Source: Microbulbifer sp. HZ11 (GTDB lineage Bacteria; Pseudomonadota; Gammaproteobacteria; Pseudomonadales; Cellvibrionaceae). Taken from it: a stretch of DNA of 64,000 nucleotides. Positions within the stretch are counted from its first letter, which is position 1; every line of letters begins with the position of its first letter. Under the pieces are notes generated by a model that saw only the letters and a list, made by a program, of their open reading frames with translations, had not been told where the DNA came from and ran no database searches. Location: the NCBI RefSeq assembly GCF_000708675.1, contig NZ_JELR01000002.1:1-64000 (forward strand), in the 5' to 3' direction. The position numbers and the translations under genes were made by a program. Positions 45,410 through 54,454 of this stretch are shown here, piece by piece.

Positions 45410-46885
45410 CTACTGCTTTTGCCCCAGTAATTGACGGTGGCGCGTTGAAATTCCTTCAGGGCAATGCGTCACGGCACTTACTAAAACAATAGCAGCTGCG
45501 GAGAGTACGAATCCCGGTAAAAGCTCGTATATATCGAAGATGCCACCAGAGAGCTGTTTCCATACCACTACGGTTATACCCCCGACCAGAACCCCTGCAA
45601 TCGCACCTGCACCGGTCATCCGCGACCAGTAGAGGCTGATCAGTATTGCTGGGCCAAATGCAGCTCCCAGCCCCGCCCAGGCATAGGCGACCACATCCAG
45701 CACCTTGGAGCCCGGGTCCATCGCGACGCCCACCGCAATTAATGACAGCGCCACCACTGCCCAACGGCCCACTTTCACGATACTTTCCGACGATGCCTGC
45801 TTGCCGAACCACACATGGTAAATATCTTCTGCCAGTGCCGCGGATGACACCAGCAACTGGGAATCTGCGGTGCTCATGATTGCCGACAGGATCGCCGCCA
45901 GTAGAATACCGGCAACCAGAGGGTGAAATAGAGACTCTACCAGGGCCATAAAGATCCGTTCGCCATCCGGCAATGTCGCGGTAAGCTCCAAGTGGCCGAA
46001 CAGGCCCACACACATGGCACCGAGAAAGCCGGCCAGAGACCAGATCGCAGCGACAGTAGCCGCAGCCGGCATGTCATCCGGATGCCGCAGAGCCTTGAAA
46101 CGGGCCAGAATGTGCGGTTGACCAAAGTACCCGAGCCCCCACGCCAGAGAACTCAGGATCGCAGCCACCCCCAGGGTGGCGCCGGTGTTGTCCCTCATCC
46201 AGTGCATCAATTCCGGATGCTCCGCCTGCATGGTCGTCCAGGCGCTACCCCAGCCGCCCTCATCGGAAATCACCATAATCGGGACAATCACCAATGCCAA
46301 GCTCATCAGTAACCCCTGGAAGACATCGGTCCAGGACACCGCGAGAAAACCGCCAAACAGGGTGTAGGAAATCACCGCGATCGCGCCAATCACCACCGCC
46401 CACTGGTAGTCCCAGCCAAATACGGTCTCGAATAATTTGCCGCCAGCAATCAGGCCGGAGGCCACATAGAACAGGAAGAACAGCAAAATGAAAAATGCGC
46501 AGATGGTGCGCAGCCAGGGGGTCGAGAGATTGAAGCGACGGTGCAGATACGCGGGTACGGTGAGCGAGTCGTCCAGCGCATAGCTGTAGATGCGCAACCG
46601 GCGCGCCATGGTGGTCCAGCTCAAGACAATACCGCTGAACAGGCCAATAGCAATCCACCCGGAAGAAAGTCCCGTGGCATAAGCCGCTCCAGGTAAACCG
46701 AGCAGCAGCCAGCCACTCATATCCGACGCCCCCGCACTCAGCGCTGCAACTGCGGGTGGCAGCGAGCGGCCGCCGAGAAAGTAGTCACTGGCATCCTTGG
46801 TGCGTCGGTAGGCGTACACGCCGATGGCGAGAATCAGTGCGAGATAGGCGATAAAGGTGAGGGCAACGAGCCACTGTCCGGACAT
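45410..46885 (-). CDS. putP: Sodium/proline symporter PutP
   Basis: A 491-aa sodium:solute symporter (SSSF) with about 12-13 transmembrane helices. Diagnostic segments: RTKDASDYFLGGRSLPPAVAALSAGASDMSGWLLLGLPGAAY near the N-terminus (sodium and proline site), YFGQPHILARFKA and AILSAIMSTADSQLLVSSAALAEDIYH. It imports proline as nutrient and osmoprotectant. Start at MSGQWL with GGGGA upstream; a longer frame lacks this site. No putA adjacent. Confidence 0.95.
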   Translation of the reverse strand: MSGQWLVALTFIAYLALILAIGVYAYRRTKDASDYFLGGRSLPPAVAALSAGASDMSGWLLLGLPGAAYATGLSSGWIAIGLFSGIVLSWTTMARRLRIYSYALDDSLTVPAYLHRRFNLSTPWLRTICAFFILLFFLFYVASGLIAGGKLFETVFGWDYQWAVVIGAIAVISYTLFGGFLAVSWTDVFQGLLMSLALVIVPIMVISDEGGWGSAWTTMQAEHPELMHWMRDNTGATLGVAAILSSLAWGLGYFGQPHILARFKALRHPDDMPAAATVAAIWSLAGFLGAMCVGLFGHLELTATLPDGERIFMALVESLFHPLVAGILLAAILSAIMSTADSQLLVSSAALAEDIYHVWFGKQASSESIVKVGRWAVVALSLIAVGVAMDPGSKVLDVVAYAWAGLGAAFGPAILISLYWSRMTGAGAIAGVLVGGITVVVWKQLSGGIFDIYELLPGFVLSAAAIVLVSAVTHCPEGISTRHRQLLGQKQ

Positions 46886-47092
46886 TTGGGATTCCCCATC
46901 AAATTTGGCAGATTTAGCCACGTCCCGCGAAAGAATAGGCTGAATCCGTCGTTATTGGTCTTTATTGCGCGTAAATCTACCCATTCGCTGGCGGTTACTC
47001 AATCCACAAACTAAACCAAGGGTATGTACAGTTACCAAAAGCCGCCATGGATGGCGGTCACAGACTGAGCAGTTAAGGAAAGCGAAAGCATT

Positions 47093-47812
47093 ATGGGTAT
47101 TTGTCTGGACGAGCTGCGCCAGTTCGTCGTTCGTCCCACCTTAAAGCAGTTGCGTGCCTGGTCTCCAGGAATGGAGGCTCTGCTACTCGGCACTGCGGCA
47201 CAGGAATCCGAACTGGGCTTTCACCTCAAGCAGGGGCGTCGCCACGGAATGGGGATTTTCCAGATACTTCCCAGCACCCATCGACAGATATGGGATAAAT
47301 ATCTGATCAATTTCCCTCCGCTCGCTTCCAAAGTCCGCGGCCTTGCCAGCCAACGGGATTTCCTGCAACACCCCCACGCCGAACTCGCTACCAACCTACG
47401 CTACGCCACCGCAATTGCCTGGCTGGTGTACCGCGCCGCCGGTGTCGACCATGTGGAAAGTGACAACCTGCCGAAGATGGCCAAGTTGTGGAAAAAACAC
47501 TTTCACCATGGCCCGAGCGCACGCCTACGGGATTTTGTAGACAGCTATAGCAAACTGGTGAAACCCACCGAAAAACCTTCACCTGAAAACGAAAAAGCCG
47601 CAGTAAAAACCGCGGCTAGGGAAAAGACAGCTAGCAAGAAAACCGATTGCCTGCTGGTGGAAGAAGATGAGCTTATAGATTCCGCGCCTCAATATACATC
47701 GGCTGCGCCGCCTCTTCTGCGGGCTCCGGCCCCTCATCGCGCGCATCCTCCGGAATCCACGAATCCACGTACTGCTCGATCGCACGCGCGTCCACCGCAG
47801 GTGCGGGCTTAG
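47093..47812 (+). CDS. Transglycosylase SLT-like protein with 3' antisense extension
   Basis: The first 160 residues resemble a soluble lytic transglycosylase domain: [18 protein letters not shown] (catalytic Glu38 candidate) then [16 protein letters not shown] (the GxxQI/STH motif). No signal peptide is seen, unlike envelope enzymes; similar proteins occur in phage-like contexts. The final 45 residues (from about PQYTSAAPP) are read antisense to the conserved end of ttcA, which overlaps the gene by 140 bp, so they are probably read-through after loss of a stop. No phage genes adjacent. Confidence 0.65.
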   Translation: MGICLDELRQFVVRPTLKQLRAWSPGMEALLLGTAAQESELGFHLKQGRRHGMGIFQILPSTHRQIWDKYLINFPPLASKVRGLASQRDFLQHPHAELATNLRYATAIAWLVYRAAGVDHVESDNLPKMAKLWKKHFHHGPSARLRDFVDSYSKLVKPTEKPSPENEKAAVKTAAREKTASKKTDCLLVEEDELIDSAPQYTSAAPPLLRAPAPHRAHPPESTNPRTARSHARPPQVRA

Positions 47813-48614
47813 AGCGATCCAGCTCCAGGCTTTCAAAATCGTACAGGTCCCGATCCGCCAGCTGCGAGGGTGAAACCCGTGTCAGTGCGGCGAAGATATT
47901 GTCGCTGCGACCGGGAAACTTCCTGTCCCATTCACTCAATATACCTTTGATCGCCTGGCGCTGGAGGTTCTCCTGACTCCCGCAAAGATTGCACGGAATA
48001 ATCGGGAACTGCTTGTGATCCGCAAACGCAATCAGATCCGTCTCGCGGCAATAGGCCAGCGGGCGGATCACAATATTGCGCCCGTCGTCCGCGCGCAGTT
48101 TCGGCGGCATCGCCTTCAGGCGGCCACCATAAAACATATTCAGAAACAGCGTCTCGACTATATCGTCTTTGTGATGCCCCAGGGCCACCTTGGTGGCACC
48201 GATTTCTTCGGCAAAGCCATACAGAGTGCCGCGGCGCAGGCGTGAGCATAGGCCGCAGGTAGTCTTGCCTTCCGGCACCACCTCCTTCACCACACTGTAA
48301 GTGTCCTTGTTCACGATGTGATAAGGCACGCCAATGGATTGCAGGTATTCCGGCAAAATATGCTCCGGGAAACCCGGCTGCTTCTGATCCATATTCACCG
48401 CCACCAGTTCAAAATGCACCGGCGCCGTCTTCTGCAGATTCATCAGGATTTCCAGCATCGCGTAGGAATCCTTACCACCAGACAGGCACACCATCACCTT
48501 GTCGCCCTCTTCAATCATATTGAAGTCAGCGATCGCCTTGCCCACATTGCGACGCAGGCGCTTTTGCAGCTTGTTGAATTCCAGCCGCTCGCGGCGGTTT
48601 TCCAGATCAGACAT
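47673..48614 (-). CDS. ttcA: tRNA 2-thiocytidine(32) synthetase TtcA
   Basis: Adds sulphur to C32 of certain tRNAs using ATP and an iron-sulphur cluster. Motifs: PP-loop [14 protein letters not shown] (about 43-55), cluster Cys in [12 protein letters not shown] (about 120) and IPCNLCGSQ (about 212). At 313 aa the length is typical. The C-terminal 45 residues overlap the convergent transglycosylase-like gene. Transcribed toward 47.6 kb; the 261-bp upstream region contains the large cruciform repeat. Confidence 0.96.
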   Translation of the reverse strand: MSDLENRRERLEFNKLQKRLRRNVGKAIADFNMIEEGDKVMVCLSGGKDSYAMLEILMNLQKTAPVHFELVAVNMDQKQPGFPEHILPEYLQSIGVPYHIVNKDTYSVVKEVVPEGKTTCGLCSRLRRGTLYGFAEEIGATKVALGHHKDDIVETLFLNMFYGGRLKAMPPKLRADDGRNIVIRPLAYCRETDLIAFADHKQFPIIPCNLCGSQENLQRQAIKGILSEWDRKFPGRSDNIFAALTRVSPSQLADRDLYDFESLELDRSKPAPAVDARAIEQYVDSWIPEDARDEGPEPAEEAAQPMYIEARNL

Positions 48615-48692
48615 TGGGTAGTTCTCGAAAATTCTTGAGGTATTGCAAGTGGGCCGGTCAGCATTGAAAACTATTGCGCTAAGGCGCTGACA

Positions 48693-48788
48693 CCGGTGAA
48701 GCCATTGCGGGACCGTCTGTGGCCATGGATGGCCACAGCCGAGCGTTCATGGATGAACTCGTAGCGTGTCCCGCAATGGCTTCACCGG
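48693..48788. repeat. Large nested palindromic repeat
   Basis: A perfect 21-bp inverted repeat, CCGGTGAAGCCATTGCGGGAC at 48693-48713 and its complement at 48768-48788, encloses two smaller perfect dyads: CTGTGGCCA/TGGCCACAG (48717-48738) and GTTCAT/ATGAAC (about 48745-48758). The 96-bp element could extrude as a four-way cruciform. It lies between ttcA and tesA with no gene. It may be a miniature mobile element or a REP-like intergenic unit. Confidence 0.75.
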
Positions 48789-48875
48789 GGACAGGGCCGC
48801 CCCGGAGCCATCTACGAAGCCCCACCACTAAATGGAGCCCCAGCAAAAATCAGGGCGCGATTGTACGCTTTCCGA

Positions 48876-49574
48876 TCAGGAAGTGCACAGGCTATCGGAC
48901 CGAGCATCCTCATTAGCTTTTAAAATGGCTTCCAGGCAGGGCCACACATGATCCAGCAGAGCCGGCTGTGCCTTAGCCGTGGGGTGAATACCATCGGTCT
49001 GCATCGCCCCCTCCACCAGCGCTACCGTCTCCAGAAAGAACGGCACCAGCGGCACCTGCTGCTCTTCGGCCACCTTCGGATAGACCGCCGCAAACGCCTT
49101 GGTGTACGCCTTACCGTAATTTGGCGGCATCTGCATACCCAGAATCAGCACCTCCGCGCCCCCTTCCCGGGCCAGCTTCACCATCCGCGCCAGGTTGTTG
49201 TGCAGCGCCCGCGGTGGGTAACCGCGCAGACCATCATTGCCCCCCAGCTCCAGCACCAGCCAGTCGGGTGAATACTCACTCAGTAAGCGTGGCAAACGGG
49301 TCAGGCCACCGGCGGATGTTTCCCCGCTGATACTGGCGTTCACCACCTTCACCGCCAGCTCCTGTTCGGCTAGCCGGTCCCGCAATAACTGCACCCAACC
49401 CTCGCGCTCATCCAGGCCATAGGCCGCACTGATACTATCTCCCAGTATCAACAGAGTGCCCTCTTCTGCAGCCGGCTCATCCGCTCTCGCCGTGTGCCCG
49501 TAACACAAAGCGGTCAACAGCAGACCACACACGATAAAACCGGGGGCAAGGTGCCGGAAAAAAACTGCCGCCAT
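48876..49574 (-). CDS. tesA: Multifunctional acyl-CoA thioesterase/arylesterase TesA
   Basis: A 232-aa SGNH hydrolase acting on acyl-CoA and lysophospholipids in the periplasm. Start MAAVFFRHLAPGF with GGAGAG six bases upstream, followed by a signal peptide to about ARADEP. SGNH blocks: LILGDSISAAYGL (Ser), SGETSAGGL (Gly), LELGGNDGLRG (Asn), and DGIHPTAKAQ (Asp and His). It is divergent from ybbA-ybbP, the same arrangement as E. coli tesA-ybbAP. Confidence 0.95.
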   Translation of the reverse strand: MAAVFFRHLAPGFIVCGLLLTALCYGHTARADEPAAEEGTLLILGDSISAAYGLDEREGWVQLLRDRLAEQELAVKVVNASISGETSAGGLTRLPRLLSEYSPDWLVLELGGNDGLRGYPPRALHNNLARMVKLAREGGAEVLILGMQMPPNYGKAYTKAFAAVYPKVAEEQQVPLVPFFLETVALVEGAMQTDGIHPTAKAQPALLDHVWPCLEAILKANEDARSDSLCTS

Positions 49575-49629
49575 GTCATACTCTCCACTTCTGAACACGC
49601 ACATTTTGCAGGAATTACAGGGACTTGCC

Positions 49630-50415
49630 ATGTCAGTGATGCTCAAAGCCGAAAACCTTCAACACCGCGTCAGTACCAGCGAAGGCCCACTGACCCTTCT
49701 GAACGACATTTCCCTGCAACTTCCCCCCGGCCAGAGCCTGGCCATCACCGGGGCTTCCGGCTCCGGCAAATCCACCCTGCTGGGCCTGTTGGCCGGCCTC
49801 GATCGCCCCACCGAAGGCAAGATCTGGCTCGCGGGCGAGGAAATCACCGCCATGGACGAAGAGCAGCGTGCCGCCCTGCGCGCCCGCTGTGTCGGCTTCG
49901 TGTTCCAGACATTCCAGCTGCTGCCCGGCCTCACCGCGCAGGAAAACGTCATGCTGCCAAGCGAACTTCGCGGCGAGCGCAACGCCGGCAAGCGCGCCGA
50001 GGAATTTTTAGAGCGCGTCGGCCTCGGCCATCGCCTGCACCACTACCCGCGCCAGCTGTCCGGTGGCGAGCAGCAGCGCGTCGCCATCGCCCGCGCCTTT
50101 TGTAGTATCGCTGCCGGCGGACGCAGTATTGCCAACCAGAGCTCTGACACCTCTTCCGGAATAAATAGCGGCATTCTGTTCGCCGACGAACCCACCGGCA
50201 GCCTGGACGCCAATAACGGTGAGAAAGTCATCGACCTGCTGTTCAACCTCAATGCCGAGACCGGTACCACCCTGGTACTGGTCACTCACGAACAGCGCCT
50301 CGCCGAGCGCTGCGGTGCCCACCTGCGCATGGCCGCCGGTGAAATCACCAGTGCCGATATTCCCGACTCGTTTTTAGGAGATCAGTTTGGTGATCAGACG
50401 GAGGTGTCCGCCTGA
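49630..50415 (+). CDS. ybbA: ABC transporter ATP-binding protein YbbA (with insertion)
   Basis: The ATPase of the YbbA-YbbP MacB-like system. Walker A ITGASGSGKSTLL, Q-loop FVFQTFQLL, signature LSGGEQQRVAIARAF, Walker B ILFADEPTGSLD, H-loop VLVTHEQRLA. Between signature and Walker B there are about 20 extra residues (SIAAGGRSIANQSSDTSSG), normally absent. 261 aa from the ATG at 49630, preceded by AGGGA. It overlaps ybbP at TGATG. Confidence 0.93.
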   Translation: MSVMLKAENLQHRVSTSEGPLTLLNDISLQLPPGQSLAITGASGSGKSTLLGLLAGLDRPTEGKIWLAGEEITAMDEEQRAALRARCVGFVFQTFQLLPGLTAQENVMLPSELRGERNAGKRAEEFLERVGLGHRLHHYPRQLSGGEQQRVAIARAFCSIAAGGRSIANQSSDTSSGINSGILFADEPTGSLDANNGEKVIDLLFNLNAETGTTLVLVTHEQRLAERCGAHLRMAAGEITSADIPDSFLGDQFGDQTEVSA

Positions 50416-52883
50416 TGCTGCCACTGAAACTCCTCGGCCGCGACTGGCGCGGCGGTGAACTGGCTCTCATTGCCACCGCCCTGGTGCTGGCGGTCACCTG
50501 TGTCACCGCAATCGCCCACTTTTCCGACCGACTCACTCGTGCCATGCATATCCAGTCCCAGAGCTTCCTGGCTGCAGAGCGGGTGGTACAGAGCAGCAAG
50601 AAAGTCCCACAGGCATGGTTGGCCAAAGCCGATGAACTGGGGCTGAAGCAGGCCCAGACCACCACCTTTGCCTCCATGCTCTCCGCCGGAGATGAATTCC
50701 AGTTCGCCTCGGTAAAAGCCGTGAGTGATGACTATCCGTTGGTCGGCCACCTGGAAATGCGTGCAAGTGCGGATGACATTTCCCGCGAGATCCATCAGGG
50801 CCCACCTCCCGGAGAAGTGTGGCTGGAAGCGCGCCTGCTGCCGCTGATGAATCTGTCGATCGGCGACGACCTGCAGCTGGGTGACACCGATCTCAGGGTC
50901 GCCGGTATCCTCGACCACGAACCGGACCGCGGTGCCAATCTCTTCTCCATGGGCGCGCGCGTGATGATGCACCAGTCGGATCTCGCCGCCACTAACATCC
51001 TGCAGCCCGGCAGCCGCGTCACCTATCGCTACCTGTTTGCCGGTGACGACTCGACTCTCGACCAGTATTTCGATTGGCTCAAACCCCAGCTCACTGACCA
51101 CCAGCGGGTGATCGACCTGGAAGAGGGCCAACCCCGTGTCGCCCGCACTCTGGATCGCGCAGAGAGCTTCCTGTTTCTGGCGGCCAGCCTCGCGGTACTG
51201 CTCGCCAGTGTTGCCGTCGGCCTCGCCGCCCGCCGTTACGGCCTGCGCCACGCCAACTACGTGGCGGTGATGAAAAGCCTCGGCGCCGGCAAGAGCAAAA
51301 TACTCGGAATCTACATTGGCCAGATGACCGCCCTGGCCCTGATCGCCACCGCCATCGGTCTCGCCCTCGGTTCCCTCATCCAGTCCCAGGCGGTAAACCT
51401 GCTGGAAGGCTTCTTCCCGGTTACCCCGCCCCCCAGCGGCCTGCAACCTCTGCTCGTGGGTCTTGCTACCGCCGTCGCCTGCGTGATCGGCTTCGCCCTG
51501 CCGCCCCTGTTCCGCCTCGCCCAGACCGCCCCCATGCAGACCCTGCGCCAGGACTGGAGCAATCCGGACAAGCGGGAATGGCTCGGCCTGATCCCCGGCC
51601 CCCTGTCTATGCTGCTGTTGATCTGGTGGCTCTCTGGCAGCATCGCCATCACCGTCGCCCTGCTCGCCGGCCTCGGCCTGCTCGTGGCTGGCGCCGCCCT
51701 GATCAACCGCCTGCTGGTGCGCGGAAGACTCGCGTCCCTCGGCGGCAGCTGGCGTATTGCACTGGGCAGCCTGCAACGCCGTGCCGGCTTCAATACTCTG
51801 CTGATTGCCGCCTTCGGCACCGGCCTGCTCGCCATGCTCGCCATGTACTACGCGCGCACCGCACTGATCGACGAATGGCAGATGCAACTCCCGGCAAACG
51901 CCCCCAACCACTTCCTCGTCAACATCGCCCCCTACGAGCTGGAGGGCGTGAAGCAAAAAGTGGAAGGCAAAAACCTCGAAGGCAGCGAGTTCTACCCCAT
52001 GGTGCGCGGCCGACTTATCGCCGTAAATGGCACCCCTGTGGACGAACGGAAACACCAAACCGGCGCCATCCGCCGCGAACTCAACCTGAGCTGGACCGAC
52101 ACCCTCCCCGCCGACAATAAAATTGTCGCCGGTGAATGGTGGAATGAAGACCTCAACGAAGGCGTCTCTCCCCAAGGTGTTTCGGTCGAAGTCGAAGTCG
52201 CCGCCCGCCTCGGTCTCCAACTCGGCGACATCTTGCGCTTCTCCATCGGCGGCCTCGAAACCGAAGCCACCGTCACCAGCCTGCGCACCCTGGACTGGAA
52301 CAGCATGCGCCCCAACTTCTTCATGCTGTTCGCCCCGGGAAGCCTCGACACCTTCCCCGCCACCTACATCCAGAGCTTCTACCTGCCGCCGGAAGACAAA
52401 CTGTTCGTCAACGAACTGGTGAAAAACTTCCCCAGCGTCAGCATCATCGAACTGGACAAAATCCTGGAAAATATTCGCGAAACCATCGGCCAGGTCGCCA
52501 TCGCCGTCGAGTCCGTTCTCGCGCTCATGTTAGTCGCCGGCGTACTCGTACTGATCGCCGGGGTCCGCGCCAGCATCGCCGAACGTTTGCAGGAAGCCGC
52601 CGTAATCCGCACACTGGGCGGCCGCCGGCAACTGCTGATGCGCAGCCTGATGGTCGAGTTCGGCTTGCTGGGTATTGCCGCCGGATTACTCGCTGCCTTT
52701 GGGACCGAAGCCACACTGGCGGTACTGACCCAGCGGGTCTTTGATATGCCGTTTAATTTCCACCCGGGACTGTGGCTGATCGGGCCGCTGGTTGGGGCAT
52801 TGCTGGTTGGTACCGCGGGTACGCTGGCGTGTCGCAGTGCGGTTAGTCAGCCGCCGCTTAAAGTTCTGCGGGAATTGGCTTGA
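50415..52883 (+). CDS. ybbP: FtsX-like permease YbbP
   Basis: An 822-aa inner-membrane permease with ten or so hydrophobic helices in two FtsX units; the first extracytoplasmic domain spans about 45-235. FtsX-like features include SLAVLLASVAVGLAARRYGLRHANYVAVMKSLGAGKSKIL and the second copy VLVLIAGVRASIAERLQEAAVIRTLGGRRQLLMRSLMVEFGLLGI. With YbbA it forms a MacB-like mechanotransmission complex; its substrate is unknown, possibly linked to lipid or TesA metabolism. It overlaps ybbA by one base (TGATG). Confidence 0.94.
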   Translation: MLPLKLLGRDWRGGELALIATALVLAVTCVTAIAHFSDRLTRAMHIQSQSFLAAERVVQSSKKVPQAWLAKADELGLKQAQTTTFASMLSAGDEFQFASVKAVSDDYPLVGHLEMRASADDISREIHQGPPPGEVWLEARLLPLMNLSIGDDLQLGDTDLRVAGILDHEPDRGANLFSMGARVMMHQSDLAATNILQPGSRVTYRYLFAGDDSTLDQYFDWLKPQLTDHQRVIDLEEGQPRVARTLDRAESFLFLAASLAVLLASVAVGLAARRYGLRHANYVAVMKSLGAGKSKILGIYIGQMTALALIATAIGLALGSLIQSQAVNLLEGFFPVTPPPSGLQPLLVGLATAVACVIGFALPPLFRLAQTAPMQTLRQDWSNPDKREWLGLIPGPLSMLLLIWWLSGSIAITVALLAGLGLLVAGAALINRLLVRGRLASLGGSWRIALGSLQRRAGFNTLLIAAFGTGLLAMLAMYYARTALIDEWQMQLPANAPNHFLVNIAPYELEGVKQKVEGKNLEGSEFYPMVRGRLIAVNGTPVDERKHQTGAIRRELNLSWTDTLPADNKIVAGEWWNEDLNEGVSPQGVSVEVEVAARLGLQLGDILRFSIGGLETEATVTSLRTLDWNSMRPNFFMLFAPGSLDTFPATYIQSFYLPPEDKLFVNELVKNFPSVSIIELDKILENIRETIGQVAIAVESVLALMLVAGVLVLIAGVRASIAERLQEAAVIRTLGGRRQLLMRSLMVEFGLLGIAAGLLAAFGTEATLAVLTQRVFDMPFNFHPGLWLIGPLVGALLVGTAGTLACRSAVSQPPLKVLRELA

Positions 52884-52890
52884 TTACCGG

Positions 52891-52948
52891 CTTCGTAGCT
52901 CTGGATTCCGGCCTGCGCCGGAATGACGGTAGACGAAAGCTTACGAAG
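52891..52948. repeat. REP-like nested hairpin
   Basis: ATTCCGGC (52905-52912) pairs with GCCGGAAT (52917-52924) across CTGC, of the ATTCCGGCnnnnGCCGGAATGACGG type widespread in proteobacteria. An outer CTTCGTA/TACGAAG pair (52891-52897 with 52942-52948) encloses it. It lies between ybbP and bioA and may protect the ybbP mRNA end. Confidence 0.65.
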
Positions 52949-52981
52949 TAAAAAAGTACAATGCGAAGGCAGAGCACCTAA

Positions 52982-54253
52982 ATGATGGATCTAGAGTTTG
53001 ATAAAAACCACATCTGGCACCCTTACTCCTCCCTGATTAATCCACCGCCTGTTTACCCCGTCACAAGAGCCGAAGGGGTCAGAATTTACCTGGAAGACGG
53101 ACGCGGATTGATCGACGGCATGGGTTCCTGGTGGAGCACCCTGCACGGCTACAACGTTCCCGAACTAAACGCCGCCATGCAAAACCAGATGGAAAAAATG
53201 AGCCACGTCATGTTCGGTGGCCTCACCCATGAACCCGCCATCGAACTTTGCAAAAAACTCGTCGCCCTCACCCCGGAGCCACTGCAGAAAGTCTTCCTCG
53301 CCGACTCCGGCTCCGTCTCCGTCGAAGTCGCCATCAAAATGGCCCTGCAATACTGGCACTCCCAGGGAAACCCGGAAAAAAACAAACTGCTCGCGCTGCG
53401 CAACGGCTACCACGGCGACACCTTCGGCGCCATGGCCACCTGTGACCCCGTCACCGGCATGCACCACCTGTTCGCCAGCCAGCTCACCCAACACCTGTTC
53501 GCCCCCGCCCCCAAACCAAAATTTGACGAACCCTGTACAGAGCAAGACACCGCCGAACTGCAACAACTGATCGAACAGAACCACCAAGACCTCGCCGCCG
53601 TCATCCTCGAACCCATTGTCCAGGGCGCCGGCGGCATGCGCTTTTACTCCCCGGAGTATCTGAAGCGTGTGCGTGAACTCTGCGACCAATACGATCTGCT
53701 CCTGATCGCCGACGAAATCGCCACCGGCTTCGGCCGCAGCGGCAAAATGTTTGCCTGCGAGCACGCCGGAATATCCCCCGACATCCTCACCCTCGGCAAA
53801 GCCCTCACCGGCGGCACCATGACCCTCGCCGCCACCCTGTGCACTAACAAGGTGGCCAACGGAATCTGCAACGGCGAAACCGGTGTATTCATGCACGGCC
53901 CCACCTTTATGGGCAACCCCATGGCCTGCGCCGTGGCCAACGCCAGTATCGACTTGCTACTGCGAAGAAACTGGCAACAGCAGGTTGATCGAATTGAAAC
54001 CCAACTGAAAGCGGAACTGACCCCACTGAAAAATGCCGAGGGCGTTGCCGACGTTCGGGTACTCGGCGCCATTGGTGTCGTGGAAATGCAAAAGCCCGTA
54101 AATAATACAACCGTGCAAGAAAGCCTGATCAATCAAGGTATCTGGTTGAGGCCATTTGGAAAGCTCGTGTACACCATGCCCCCCTACATAATGAGTACAG
54201 GCGACCTAAGTTCGCTCACTTCCGCCATGTGCAAAACCCTGTCGACGCTGTAA
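52982..54253 (+). CDS. bioA: Adenosylmethionine-8-amino-7-oxononanoate aminotransferase
   Basis: Converts KAPA to DAPA, the penultimate committed biotin step, using S-adenosylmethionine and PLP. Class III aminotransferase: DKNHIWHPYSS and GSWWSTLHGYN near the N-terminus (Trp and Tyr residues of BioA), SGSVSVEVAIKMALQYW, DEIATGFGRSGKMFACEHAGISPDILTLGKALTGG with the PLP Lys, and GPTFMGNPMACAVANAS. 423 aa, full length. Two ATG codons in a row start the frame; ribosome site is weak. It is separate from other bio genes. The region after it (54254-54454) has a CCCCGT/ACGGGG dyad at 54295-54316. Confidence 0.96.
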   Translation: MMDLEFDKNHIWHPYSSLINPPPVYPVTRAEGVRIYLEDGRGLIDGMGSWWSTLHGYNVPELNAAMQNQMEKMSHVMFGGLTHEPAIELCKKLVALTPEPLQKVFLADSGSVSVEVAIKMALQYWHSQGNPEKNKLLALRNGYHGDTFGAMATCDPVTGMHHLFASQLTQHLFAPAPKPKFDEPCTEQDTAELQQLIEQNHQDLAAVILEPIVQGAGGMRFYSPEYLKRVRELCDQYDLLLIADEIATGFGRSGKMFACEHAGISPDILTLGKALTGGTMTLAATLCTNKVANGICNGETGVFMHGPTFMGNPMACAVANASIDLLLRRNWQQQVDRIETQLKAELTPLKNAEGVADVRVLGAIGVVEMQKPVNNTTVQESLINQGIWLRPFGKLVYTMPPYIMSTGDLSSLTSAMCKTLSTL

Positions 54254-54404
54254 AAATTTAATCAAAAAAATCGAAGTCTCCCTCCCCTTTTTAACCCCGT
54301 CGCCATGGCAACGGGGATCTCGTCACACTTCAAAAACACTGGCGTAAATTTCATTCCAGCAGCGGTTACATACACGTCCTTCTGTTGCGAACTATAGATT
54401 CGCT

Positions 54405-54422
54405 GGGCAGTTGATCCTGCCC
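54405..54422 (+). promoter_or_regulatory. Hairpin in the leader of the GH9 cellulase gene
   Basis: GGGCAG (54405-54410) pairs with CTGCCC (54417-54422) across TTGATC, 33 bp before the start codon. It could affect expression of the cellulase, as a leader structure or operator. No catabolite (Crp) consensus was recognised. Confidence 0.35.
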
Positions 54423-54454
54423 GCAGATAAAGAATCAAAAATGAAGGAAGTCCC

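Noticed and set aside
47093..47812. Prophage remnant suggested by the transglycosylase-like gene
   Set aside because: No other phage gene, integrase or att site nearby; a single domain is not enough evidence.
50394..52220. 608-codon frame on the minus strand opposite ybbP
   Set aside because: It lies wholly antisense to the well-conserved ybbP; Gly/Glu/Gln-rich low-complexity composition is typical of shadows in GC-rich genes.
53165..53896. 243-codon minus-strand frame opposite bioA
   Set aside because: Antisense of conserved aminotransferase sequence; no ribosome site or recognisable domain.
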